Of a stretch of 64,000 nucleotides of DNA, positions 9,143 to 18,064 are shown piece after piece. A program made the translations under genes and the position numbers. Numbering within the stretch: the first letter of the stretch is position 1; each line of letters opens with the position of its first letter. Source of the stretch: Terrisporobacter mayombei (lineage in GTDB: Bacteria; Bacillota; Clostridia; Peptostreptococcales; Peptostreptococcaceae); NCBI RefSeq assembly GCF_020748465.1, contig NZ_JAHZMP010000001.1, forward strand, positions 930,001 through 994,000. Direction: 5' to 3'. A model generated the notes under the pieces. It saw nothing but the letters and a program-made list of their open reading frames with translations, had not been told where the DNA came from and made no database searches.

Positions 9143-9787
9143 TTACTCTATTTTTATATTACAGTCTTCAAATTTAATGTTTTTATTTTTTGTTGATAAA
9201 CTTGAATTATCTTTGTCCCCATTAACAGTTGCAAAAACTGCATCTTTTATCTTAAAGCTTATATTTTCTCCACTTTCTACATTATCTTTTAATTTAAATT
9301 CTAATATTAAAACATTATTTTTTTCCTCTGATACTATGGATTTACTAGTGAATGATTCTTTTCCTCCTGTAGAATCCAGATACATAATATTAGCTTGCCC
9401 CCTTTTATTACTTGCTTTTACATCATATTGCCATGATGGTGAATTAGATGAGAAGGTTGATATATCTCCCTTTTTTATATCAATAAATTCAACTTTATCT
9501 TTATCAAAAGAAATAGAAAAACTTGCGCTTGAATATATGTTAGAAGGAATCTGTGACATCTTTAACTTTAATTTAAAAGCATCTTTATTATTCATAGATA
9601 AAACGCTATCTCCATCTAGTGACATTAATACTTCTTTTTTTATTTCATTATTATTATCTATATCATTTTTAGTATTTTTTTCTTGTGAGTTTATAACAAC
9701 AATGTAAGAAATTCCTATTACAATTACTAAAATAGAAAGCAAAATTAATATGGTATATTTTTGTTTTTTATTCAAATCATTTAACAT
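9143..9787 (-). CDS. Membrane-anchored cohesin-like protein
   Basis: A 214-residue protein: short basic N-terminus, one hydrophobic helix at about 12-35 (signal anchor), a Lys/Asn linker, then a beta-rich domain at about 52-214. That domain reads like a cohesin: FKLKLKMSQIPSNIYSSASF, SFDKDKVEFIDIKKGDI, ANIMYLDSTGG, then LILEFKLKDNVESGE and FKIKDAVFA. Cohesins bind dockerins, and the gene just upstream encodes a secreted protein ending in a dockerin. Its ATG lies directly at the stop codon of that gene with GTGAGGAA as ribosome binding site. The pair may tether the secreted binder at the membrane. Confidence 0.68.
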   Translation of the reverse strand: MLNDLNKKQKYTILILLSILVIVIGISYIVVINSQEKNTKNDIDNNNEIKKEVLMSLDGDSVLSMNNKDAFKLKLKMSQIPSNIYSSASFSISFDKDKVEFIDIKKGDISTFSSNSPSWQYDVKASNKRGQANIMYLDSTGGKESFTSKSIVSEEKNNVLILEFKLKDNVESGENISFKIKDAVFATVNGDKDNSSLSTKNKNIKFEDCNIKIE

Positions 9788-11542
9788 TTAAGATTCCTCA
9801 CTTACTTTATCAGATTCTTTGTCTTTTTTATTCTCATCTTTGTATATACTAAAGACTTTATAATCTTTATTACTTACAAACTTATTTATTATGCTATCAA
9901 TATCTCCATTATCAATTTTAGAATCCATTGTCACATTTGCAGCAATAATTTCTTTATCCTTGGAAATTTTCACCTTTCCATTTAGAACTGATTGTAAATT
10001 CAATATATCTTGTCCATTAACTATTTTGTCACTATTCAAATCTCCGAATATTATTTCTTCTCCTTTTTCTTTCATGAACTTATATTTTTTCATATTTATT
10101 AAATCTTCTTTTTTACTATCTTTGCTAATAAGACCTATATATGTAGGTGATTTACTTAGTTTTGATAATTCTTCACTATAATACAAACTGTTTTTTTCAT
10201 CATATACTACTCCTGCTTGATCATCTCTTTTAGGGAATTCTACAACTATACATTTTTTATTTTCAGGAATTAGACCATCTTTTTCACCTTCGTAAATAAT
10301 TTTGAAGTTTATAGTAGCATCTTTATTGTTTTTAGATGAATTGCTTGTGTTACCTGAAGTATTTGAACTGCCTGAACTACTTGAGTTATTACTTGATGAT
10401 GAATTACTATTTGTATTACTATCCAAGTTATTATCCTGGTTTATTATTCCCCCGGAGGAATTTTGATTATTATTATCTTTGTTATTGTCTTTATCATCAT
10501 TAGGTTTAACTAAATCAGAATTTTCACCAGTGGATAATGTTTCTTTTGCATCTGTCATATCATAAAGTCTGTTTTTACCATCTAAAAATCTTTGGTATGC
10601 GACTAATGCATACATTCCTTGATCAGTAGCCATTGCGTCGATTTCCATATTTTCCACATGTTTAAATCCGCCACCTTTAACATAAAATCTCATTAAGTTA
10701 GATATTAACCAGCAATCACCTTTAATAAATCTTTCATCTTTTCCTGGGTCTATTCCAAGTGCGCATAGTGCCACTATAACCTGATCAACACTTTCACTAT
10801 TTGTAGTTCCCCAGCTAGAGTATCCGCCCTTATCATTTTGTAATTTTGATAATACTTTAATAGCTCTATTAATATATGGCTTAACTTTTTCTTCATTTTT
10901 ATATGGTGCTAATGATTGTAAAGCCATTGCTGTAATGTCTGGGTCTGGAACTTTTCCACTAAGTGCCCATCCACCCCCATCAATTTCTTTACTTAAAATA
11001 TAATCAATTAGTTTTTCTCTACTAGTTTGAACTTTTACACCATCAACTATTGGTATCTCATAATTATTAGTATCAAAAGCTATAAGAGCAAAAATAGGGC
11101 CATTTATACCTTGTTTTATTACTTTATTAAAGTCTGCCAACTTTTCAAGTAAGTTATATCCCCCAACATTTCTTGGGTCTTTTCCTATGGATGTTAAACC
11201 TAGAATAACTCTAGAGTACTCTGTATATTTCATATTATGTAAAACACCATCACATTCTTTTAGCGTTTTAACTACATTCGAATAATATTTATCATAATAA
11301 GACTGTGGTATTTTAATTCCACCTCTCGCTAAACATAATATGGACCATTCACCACTAAATGTTCCTACATTTGGATTAGGCGTATTTTTGTGAATCAATA
11401 TACCTGTATTATTTATAGCCTCCTTAACACTTGGATTGGGAGTTTTTAGCGATAATGCATAAGATCCACTTAAGCAAGTAGTTACCATTACTACAAAGGT
11501 CAATATGCATATTATTTTTTTTAATATTCTATTCCTAAACAA
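9788..11542 (-). CDS. Secreted alpha/alpha-toroid (transcobalamin alpha-domain-like) protein with C-terminal dockerin
   Basis: 584 residues from a TTG start behind GGGGGAAAGATT. Signal peptide 1-30. Residues about 33-330 are helical repeats of the prenyltransferase/squalene-cyclase type: GEWSILCLARGGI, YTEYSRVILGLTSIGKD, GPIFALIAFDT, GGGWAL, DPDITAMALQSLAPY, SVDQVIVALCALGIDP and MATDQGMYALVAYQRF. This is the toroid fold shared with the alpha domain of intrinsic factor/transcobalamin. A Asn/Ser-rich linker (about 345-405), an unassigned segment, and a dockerin (about 497-555; GDLNSDKIVNGQD, then a degenerate second loop NVTMDSKIDNGD) follow. First gene of the ECF operon, behind a palindrome-bearing promoter. 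Confidence 0.82.
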   Translation of the reverse strand: MFRNRILKKIICILTFVVMVTTCLSGSYALSLKTPNPSVKEAINNTGILIHKNTPNPNVGTFSGEWSILCLARGGIKIPQSYYDKYYSNVVKTLKECDGVLHNMKYTEYSRVILGLTSIGKDPRNVGGYNLLEKLADFNKVIKQGINGPIFALIAFDTNNYEIPIVDGVKVQTSREKLIDYILSKEIDGGGWALSGKVPDPDITAMALQSLAPYKNEEKVKPYINRAIKVLSKLQNDKGGYSSWGTTNSESVDQVIVALCALGIDPGKDERFIKGDCWLISNLMRFYVKGGGFKHVENMEIDAMATDQGMYALVAYQRFLDGKNRLYDMTDAKETLSTGENSDLVKPNDDKDNNKDNNNQNSSGGIINQDNNLDSNTNSNSSSSNNSSSSGSSNTSGNTSNSSKNNKDATINFKIIYEGEKDGLIPENKKCIVVEFPKRDDQAGVVYDEKNSLYYSEELSKLSKSPTYIGLISKDSKKEDLINMKKYKFMKEKGEEIIFGDLNSDKIVNGQDILNLQSVLNGKVKISKDKEIIAANVTMDSKIDNGDIDSIINKFVSNKDYKVFSIYKDENKKDKESDKVSEES

Positions 11543-11623
11543 AATCTTTCCCCCTTTTTAAAAATTTTAGAATCATTATTTCAACCTATCTAAATGGTAA
11601 ATTTTATTTTATTTATATACAAT

Positions 11624-11668
11624 AAGATAAAGTAAAGAGTATACTTAAGTTACTACAGTAGTACTACC
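11624..11668 (-). promoter_or_regulatory. Promoter with GTAGTACTAC palindrome for the dockerin/ECF operon
   Basis: The palindrome at 11658-11667 is followed on the minus strand, after 5 nt, by TAACTT (-35, 11647-11652), a 17-bp spacer and TATCTT (-10, 11624-11629). Additional GTAGTA half sites flank it. The same arrangement recurs at 17955, 22680 and 23502. Confidence 0.7.
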
Positions 11669-11702
11669 TTGTATACTACTTCTAAATGCATTTTTATTAA
11701 AA

Positions 11703-11746
11703 AAGTTAGGATAAATATGATGATAAATATCCTATTATCCTAACTT
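11703..11746 (-). terminator. Terminator after the 1420-residue surface protein gene
   Basis: AAGTTAGGATAA pairs with TTATCCTAACTT and is followed on the minus strand by a T6 run. It lies immediately after the stop codon of the 1420-aa gene. Confidence 0.85.
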
Positions 11747-11753
11747 AAAAATA

Positions 11754-14700
11754 TTATTTTACTGTAATGGTTTTTTCTAATCCTAGCGTTTCAGTTTTAG
11801 TCATTTTTATAGTAATCTTAGTATTTTTCTTTTGTTTAGGTATGTCCACACTAAACTTGTTATTTTTAGATACTTTAATAGTTTCTCCTATTTGCTTTCC
11901 ATTAACATATGCTCTTACTGTCGCACCATATTGTCCTTTTCCTGTAATTACCTTCGATCTAGATTTTATCGAATTTACACTTAATTTTTTACTAAATACT
12001 TTTAAAACTGTTGTTGTTTTACTTCTTGTATAATATCCTGATTTAGACATTTTTACAGTTACAGATTTGCTGGCAGCTTGTTTTGGCGCAGATATAGAGA
12101 ATTTTCCTTTTGAATCTACTTTTACAGCACTTCCTATTTGTTTTCCACTTTTGTCATATGCTCGAACATAAAACCCAACATTTCCTGTACCTGTTATTTT
12201 TTTATCTCCAGATTTTACTTTGTCTACTGTGAATTTCTTTATTTCCTTTAAAACTGATTTTTTTACTTCTTCTGTTTTGTATCCTTCTTTTTTCATTTTT
12301 ACAGCTATCGTTGTTCCGCCACTTAACTTGTCAGTTTTAATAGTATAAGTACCATCTTTTTTAACTGTTGATGATCCTATTAATTTAGAACCAATATATG
12401 CATGAACTTCAGCTCTAGCTTCACCTTTTCCAGCTATAGATGTTGAATTATATTTTATATTATTTATTGATAATGCTTTTTTAAACTCTTTCTCTATTGG
12501 TTTTTCTGGCTCATTTGATATTTCTAGTATAATTTGATCCAAAATATTTTTAGCATTTTTTACTTTTAAGTGTTGTTGTAATTCACTGTCCATATTAGAA
12601 TAAGCCCCAGCAGCATATATTACTTTATCAATAGAAGTTTCAGTTGTTGGTCTTTCTATTTTAGAAACTAAATTTACAAAATTATCTATTTCTAATTCTT
12701 TTATTTTCTCTATTGATATATTTAATTTTTCATGTAGTTCTTTTGGTACTAAAGATTTTTGAGTTTCACTTAATTTATCAAATTCATTCTTAGCATTGTT
12801 TACTTTATTTTTTTCTACTGAGCTGAACCCACTAGTTAAATCTATTGCTTCTATTTTTTCACTTACTTTTTGTACCAATACTTTGTCTGTTGTTTCTTCT
12901 TCTACATTTGTTACTTTTATAGTTATGTTAGGCAATTCGTTTTCACAGTACTTTTTAGTGACGGCTGGTGCCAATTCAATTGGCATATTAGGATGTATAA
13001 CAGATCTCCAATATGCTTCTATGTATCCATCTGATAAAGTATATTCTCCTGCTTTTGTATCTTCTGGAACTGTAAATTTAATAGTTTTTATTACTTCACT
13101 ATTTGTTATTGCATTTTCAGATTTGATTTGTGAAACACCTGGCATATTAGTATTAAATATAAGATTAAATCTTTCTAATCTACTGTTACCATTGCCATCA
13201 TTACTTATATCTGGTACTTCTAAGCCAGTAAATTTTATGGTAACTTCATCTCCTGCCTCAATTGTTTCTGGAGATATAGTTGCATTTATTGCTTTTTTAA
13301 GATTATCTATTGCTTGTTGTAAGTCCTTCGTTGTATTATTTATTTCATTTATTAAAGATTTCTCATTATTATAAACTTCCTTTGATATTTTTAATTGTTC
13401 TTGTAATTTTATCCAAGTCTCTTCTGTGTATTTACTTTCATCAATTGATTCTACTTCTTCTATTAAGGATTTTAATGATTCTCTCTCTTCCTTAGTAGCC
13501 GGTTCCTCTGGTCTTACCTTAACAGTTATAGAATCCGTTTTATTTGAATCTTTTGCAGTAACTGTTATTGTAACATTTCCTTCTTTTAATCCTTTTATCA
13601 CTCCATTTTCATCAACAACAGCTATTTCTTCATTATCACTTGACCATGTTATAGTTTTATCTGTAGCATTTTCTGGAAGTACAGTAGCAGTTAATTTAGT
13701 CTCCTCCGTAGCTTCTATAGATATATCTTTTTCATTGATTTTTACACTTTCAACTGGTTTATATTCTGCTGATGCTACATTTATTGTAAAGTCTGGCATC
13801 GAAGAGAAATATCTTGAATTTTGTGGAGCATTTAAGTTGGGATCTCCTGAACCTTCTTGTCCTTTATCAGCCCCAAGCTCACTTCCCCACCATTCACTAA
13901 ATATTTGTCCTGAATTAAATTTGTACTCTCCTGATTTATCAAAAGTTACCTTAATAGTATTTACCGTAGCTAGATCCCATTGATTACAATATCCTTTTAC
14001 AGTACCTAATGAATCATTTTTATACTCAACAAAAGTACCTTTTGATGCCCAGGCTCCTGTACTTGCCCAAGTTGGATTGTATATTGTTGCTAATTTATAC
14101 ACTGGATGAGTTATCCCTTTAAAACTTATTTTAGCAGTATCGCCAGCTTCAAATGTAGCACCAGGTCTAGAGCTATTAACTATTGACATTTCTATTTTTC
14201 TAGCATCTACAACTTTGTAATAACTCTTAGTTCCTTTTGAATTAGTTGCTTTTATGCCTATAATGTTACTTCTATTTTTTAATTTTGCAGTATATTTACC
14301 ATTTTTTTCAGTAACTACATTTCCATTACATGTTACTTCAACAGAATCAGCACCTGTGATAATTGGATTTATTTCATAGTCAACTGTTGAGCCTTCTTTA
14401 TAGTAAATTGTGTCGTAAGAAGTTTCTTTAATATTTGAATTTATAGTTATTCCTGTATCACTATCTCTTACTACATCATATACAACATAAGCCGTATTAA
14501 CTATTGAAGATGCTCCATAACTTCCATATGCATCATATGTAACTTTTACTATGGAAGTACCTTCTTTGACTGCTGTAACTGTTGCTTTATCTGTAGATTT
14601 TGTTGTATCTAGACTTATGCTATCACCTGATATTATTTGAAAATTAAAGTTTGGTCTTGTTACATTGTTACTTATTGGATTGTCTATTATTTGAGGTACT

Positions 14701-16016
14701 CTTCTTGGATATATAGTAGCTGTGCCATTAACTTTTAATTCTTTATAGTCATATTGCAACCACAAATCATTTTCGAAATCATCTGGTACATTACTTGGTA
14801 CTTCTACATCTCCGCCATAGTCTGTATCTTCTTTCTCCAATGTGGTCACTGAATCATTTATTTCTTTAATGTGTTTACTTACTATTAACTCCTTGTCAGT
14901 GTCTTTGCAATTATATTGTTCATCTGAAGTTATTACTTTAGCATCTTTTATAGCTGTGTTAACTTTAGCTATAGATTGTGAAGTATAATTTCCATTTTTA
15001 ATTGTATCTTTTGCATCTTCGATTAATTCTTTTAAATAATCTACAAGTGGATTATTTAATTCTTCACTTCCTACTGTTATACAATATCTTAATCTTACTG
15101 TGTCATTTACTTTTAACTTATAAGCTGATAGGCCTACATCTGGGAATACTCCATTTACTTCATATTTCCATCCGCTTCCTTGTCCATTATCAAACTCTCC
15201 ATCACCTGCGATAGAAGATACATAAACAGAGTTATAAGCTTCATAATGAGTGTATTTTAACTCTATTCCTCTAGCATCTGCTTCTCTTTTTAATACATCC
15301 CAAGCAGTATCCCCTTCATACATATCAACTTCTTCCATTGACAAAGTGTCACCTTTGCCAATAGTTCTTTTTTCTATTGATAAATTCACTTTTCCTACTG
15401 GTTGTTCTTTATCAGATTCTACTGTAAAAGTTATATCTGGTAATCTTCCAAAATATCCTTCTGTTCCTATTCCTGGTATACCTGGACTCCACTCATTTGC
15501 TTTTTCATATATAGATCCATTTGTTAAATGATAAGTTCCATTTGTTAGTCCTGTTATTTCCAAAGTCTTAAGATCATAATTTTTAGAAGTTATTTTTGCT
15601 TGACTTTCTATATCTGTCTCATAAGATATTTTTGTTTCTCCTGCATAAGTCGAGTTCCATTGACCACTTACAGAACCTATAGGTGTATTAATACCCGTAA
15701 ATGCTATAGTGGCTTTATCACCTTCAACTTTTATATTCACTGTAGTCTTTTTGTTTTTTAAGTTTAAAGTTTCATCCCCAGCTTTAATTTGGTTTTCTGA
15801 TATAAACTCTACACTTTTACCCTTATAAGTATAATTTTCATTTTCTACATAGTAATATGTTTCATATTGATTACCATTTAAGTCGTCCTCTTTTATTTCA
15901 ATAGAATTACTTTTTGATTTTGTACTATCTGCAAATACATTTGTAGGTGCGAAAGAAATTATCATCATAAATGTCATTAATACAGATAAAAATTTTGATA
16001 TTATTTTGTTTTTCAT
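11754..16016 (-). CDS. Large secreted DUF4430 multidomain protein (1420 aa)
   Basis: Signal peptide 1-29. Three copies of an unnamed beta domain lie at about 85-205, 608-750 and 908-1040. Each opens with an I.F.G(I/L)..P segment, has a G.Y.L..G.I.E/Y element and closes with LPDITF, MPDFTI or LPNITI plus a V. A DUF4430 domain (about 210-325) shows MYEGDTAWDVLKREA, GSGWKYEVNG and GLSAYKLKVNDTVRLRY. A Big2-type Ig domain (about 755-835), FIVAR-like helices (about 838-905), more helices (about 1045-1175) and three C-terminal Ig-like repeats (about 1185-1420) follow. No LPXTG or lipobox is seen, so the mode of attachment is unknown. It begins 22 nt after the 603-aa gene and is probably co-transcribed with it. 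Confidence 0.82.
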   Translation of the reverse strand: MKNKIISKFLSVLMTFMMIISFAPTNVFADSTKSKSNSIEIKEDDLNGNQYETYYYVENENYTYKGKSVEFISENQIKAGDETLNLKNKKTTVNIKVEGDKATIAFTGINTPIGSVSGQWNSTYAGETKISYETDIESQAKITSKNYDLKTLEITGLTNGTYHLTNGSIYEKANEWSPGIPGIGTEGYFGRLPDITFTVESDKEQPVGKVNLSIEKRTIGKGDTLSMEEVDMYEGDTAWDVLKREADARGIELKYTHYEAYNSVYVSSIAGDGEFDNGQGSGWKYEVNGVFPDVGLSAYKLKVNDTVRLRYCITVGSEELNNPLVDYLKELIEDAKDTIKNGNYTSQSIAKVNTAIKDAKVITSDEQYNCKDTDKELIVSKHIKEINDSVTTLEKEDTDYGGDVEVPSNVPDDFENDLWLQYDYKELKVNGTATIYPRRVPQIIDNPISNNVTRPNFNFQIISGDSISLDTTKSTDKATVTAVKEGTSIVKVTYDAYGSYGASSIVNTAYVVYDVVRDSDTGITINSNIKETSYDTIYYKEGSTVDYEINPIITGADSVEVTCNGNVVTEKNGKYTAKLKNRSNIIGIKATNSKGTKSYYKVVDARKIEMSIVNSSRPGATFEAGDTAKISFKGITHPVYKLATIYNPTWASTGAWASKGTFVEYKNDSLGTVKGYCNQWDLATVNTIKVTFDKSGEYKFNSGQIFSEWWGSELGADKGQEGSGDPNLNAPQNSRYFSSMPDFTINVASAEYKPVESVKINEKDISIEATEETKLTATVLPENATDKTITWSSDNEEIAVVDENGVIKGLKEGNVTITVTAKDSNKTDSITVKVRPEEPATKEERESLKSLIEEVESIDESKYTEETWIKLQEQLKISKEVYNNEKSLINEINNTTKDLQQAIDNLKKAINATISPETIEAGDEVTIKFTGLEVPDISNDGNGNSRLERFNLIFNTNMPGVSQIKSENAITNSEVIKTIKFTVPEDTKAGEYTLSDGYIEAYWRSVIHPNMPIELAPAVTKKYCENELPNITIKVTNVEEETTDKVLVQKVSEKIEAIDLTSGFSSVEKNKVNNAKNEFDKLSETQKSLVPKELHEKLNISIEKIKELEIDNFVNLVSKIERPTTETSIDKVIYAAGAYSNMDSELQQHLKVKNAKNILDQIILEISNEPEKPIEKEFKKALSINNIKYNSTSIAGKGEARAEVHAYIGSKLIGSSTVKKDGTYTIKTDKLSGGTTIAVKMKKEGYKTEEVKKSVLKEIKKFTVDKVKSGDKKITGTGNVGFYVRAYDKSGKQIGSAVKVDSKGKFSISAPKQAASKSVTVKMSKSGYYTRSKTTTVLKVFSKKLSVNSIKSRSKVITGKGQYGATVRAYVNGKQIGETIKVSKNNKFSVDIPKQKKNTKITIKMTKTETLGLEKTITVK

Positions 16017-16038
16017 TCTACTTCCCCTTGTAACTTAA

Positions 16039-17850
16039 TTATTTTGTTTTTGTATATTTCATACTACTGAATGAACTATAAACTTTATTTCCATCAACAG
16101 TTTTATATGCTCTAACTTTGTAATAATAAGTTTTGTTTTTAGTAAGTTTACTATTTGTATATGATAATGTAGACCCCTTAGTTATTGTATTTATTTTTGA
16201 ATATTTTCCAGATTTACTAGTTGCTCTATAAACTTCATATCCACTTGCATTTGTTATCTTATTCCAAGATACTTTAATTTTTTTACTTCCTGCGCTTAAT
16301 TTAATACTTGGAGTTGATGGTTTTGTAGTTATTTTTTTTACATCACTAAAATTGCCATAATAAGTCCTTCCACTATCTGTTGTGTATGCTCTCACTTTAT
16401 AAGAATAGCTTGTTGCTGGGCTTCTTTTTGAATTTGTATATGAAGTAGTGCTATTTTTGCTTACAGTAGATATATGGTCATAAGATTTAGTTTTAGAATT
16501 GTATCTGTAAATTCTGTATCCACTGGCTTCTGGTACTTTGTCCCAAGTAAGTTTAACTAATGAAGTTGTTGTAGAAGCTTTTACGTTTTTTACTTTTTTA
16601 GGTAAAATTTTAAATGTTACTTCTTTTCCAAATTTTTCATAATAATTTTTACCTGTTACTTTTACTTTACCTGTTCCTACTTTTTTATTATTACTATAAG
16701 ATAATACATAGTCTGTTCCTGATTTTAATGTTTTATTTCCATCTTTTACTGTTACTGACGGTTTTATCTCTTTTCCTGTATATTCTTGATTTGATATTGA
16801 AGATACCGTAAATTCTTTTTTCTTTACAATTTTAAATGTAGTTTTTCCTACATAACCTTTATAATTGCCTATACCTGTTACTCTTACTGTAGCCGTTCCT
16901 ATATCTTTATTATCACTATATGATAATGTATAATCTGTTCCAGATTTTAATGTTTTATTTCCATCTTTTACTGTTACAGATGGTTTTATTTCTTTTCCTG
17001 TATATTCTTGATTTAATACTGTACTAACAGATAGCATTTTAGGAGCTTCAACATTTCTTAAGGCTTTATTTAAAGTATCCAAAGCACCATCTACTTTATT
17101 TTGTTTAGATTCCATGTTTTGTAATACTTTGTACGCATTATCATAAGCTAATTTTACATCTTTATCTTGCAAAATATATTCCTTTTCATCTGAGCTATTT
17201 ATTTTAGCAACAGCTGTAGTTAACTCATCTTTATTAGCTGCTTTTACTAATGCATCCGTACCACTATCACCAGACATAAATGTCGATCCTAAATCAGCGC
17301 CATACCCCCAAACAGTATATTGCCATCTCATCACATCTCCATCTTTTAATTTATATTGTCCTGATCCATAGTTAGGAAACCAATTATTTACAGCATACAT
17401 CCACCCTGACATAAATGTATAATCAAACTCACCTAACCAGTCTTGCTCATCTCTTCCATAGGGCTCATCACACACATCTAAAATATATTTTGGTATTTTA
17501 GCCTCTCTTTTATCTCTATCTTTTACACTTGCTAAATAAAATGATTGTCCCACTACACCTGATTGATCACCTATACTTCCAGTATGTTTATAGCTACCTT
17601 TTCCCAAATTTTCATCTATTAGCCTCGTTATAATCTTCGCACCAGTATCCCCCTCATATATGGGAACTCTTACTGGTTCTATAATATAACCAAGTCCCAA
17701 AGTAAATTTTTCCATACTAACTGTAACGTATCCTTTTGGAGTAGAAGCTGCTTCAGCATTTTGTGGCATAGAAAAACACATAACAAAAGTTAAAATAAAT
17801 GCCATTAATACTGATAACATCCTACCTATTTTAGATTTTAATCTCTCCAT
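16039..17850 (-). CDS. Secreted DUF4430 protein with Ig-like and fibronectin type III repeats (603 aa)
   Basis: Signal peptide 1-34. DUF4430 (about 36-190): MEKFTLGLGYIIEPVRVPIY, FMSGWMYAVNNWFPNYGSGQ and YKLKDGDVMRWQYTVWGYG. A short helical segment (about 200-270) is shared with the 1493-aa protein. Two near-identical 74-residue Ig-like repeats (about 275-420, NQEYTGKEIKPSVTVKDGNK) correspond to a 222-bp DNA repeat. Two fibronectin type III domains (about 420-603, VKNVKAS.., WDKVPEASGYRIYR and WNKITNASGYEVYR) complete it. Ribosome binding site AAGGGGTGA. No wall anchor is visible. It is the first gene of a two-gene operon behind a palindrome promoter. Confidence 0.83.
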   Translation of the reverse strand: MERLKSKIGRMLSVLMAFILTFVMCFSMPQNAEAASTPKGYVTVSMEKFTLGLGYIIEPVRVPIYEGDTGAKIITRLIDENLGKGSYKHTGSIGDQSGVVGQSFYLASVKDRDKREAKIPKYILDVCDEPYGRDEQDWLGEFDYTFMSGWMYAVNNWFPNYGSGQYKLKDGDVMRWQYTVWGYGADLGSTFMSGDSGTDALVKAANKDELTTAVAKINSSDEKEYILQDKDVKLAYDNAYKVLQNMESKQNKVDGALDTLNKALRNVEAPKMLSVSTVLNQEYTGKEIKPSVTVKDGNKTLKSGTDYTLSYSDNKDIGTATVRVTGIGNYKGYVGKTTFKIVKKKEFTVSSISNQEYTGKEIKPSVTVKDGNKTLKSGTDYVLSYSNNKKVGTGKVKVTGKNYYEKFGKEVTFKILPKKVKNVKASTTTSLVKLTWDKVPEASGYRIYRYNSKTKSYDHISTVSKNSTTSYTNSKRSPATSYSYKVRAYTTDSGRTYYGNFSDVKKITTKPSTPSIKLSAGSKKIKVSWNKITNASGYEVYRATSKSGKYSKINTITKGSTLSYTNSKLTKNKTYYYKVRAYKTVDGNKVYSSFSSMKYTKTK

Positions 17851-17920
17851 GAAATCACCCCTTAATAAAAATTTTCTAACTACTCATTTGATTATAGTTA
17901 TTGACAAATTCCTTATCAAT

Positions 17921-17965
17921 AAATTAACAATAAGATTACACTAAAGTTACTTTGGTAGTACTACT
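17921..17965 (-). promoter_or_regulatory. Promoter with GTAGTACTAC palindrome for the 603/1420-aa operon
   Basis: The palindrome at 17955-17964 is followed after 5 nt by TAACTT (17944-17949), a 17-bp spacer and TAATTT (17921-17926) on the minus strand. The -35 box is identical to that of the 11.6-kb promoter. An extra GTAGTA half site lies just upstream. Confidence 0.7.
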
Positions 17966-17987
17966 TACCCTTACTACTATTTATATA

Positions 17988-18017
17988 AATAAATCCTCCA
18001 AATATGGAGGATTTATT
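17988..18017 (-). terminator. Terminator after the 1493-residue surface protein gene
   Basis: AATAAATCCTCC pairs perfectly with GGAGGATTTATT around a 6-nt loop, just after the stop codon and just before the next palindrome promoter. The downstream T content on the minus strand is modest. Confidence 0.75.
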
Positions 18018-18064
18018 AAAAAGGGTAAATTTTATATTAAGCAAAATTATTTGATGACTTTTAA

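Noticed and set aside
16600..17050. Possible recent insertion or mobile repeat (222-bp direct repeat)
   Set aside because: The two copies are Ig-like protein repeats within the 603-aa gene.
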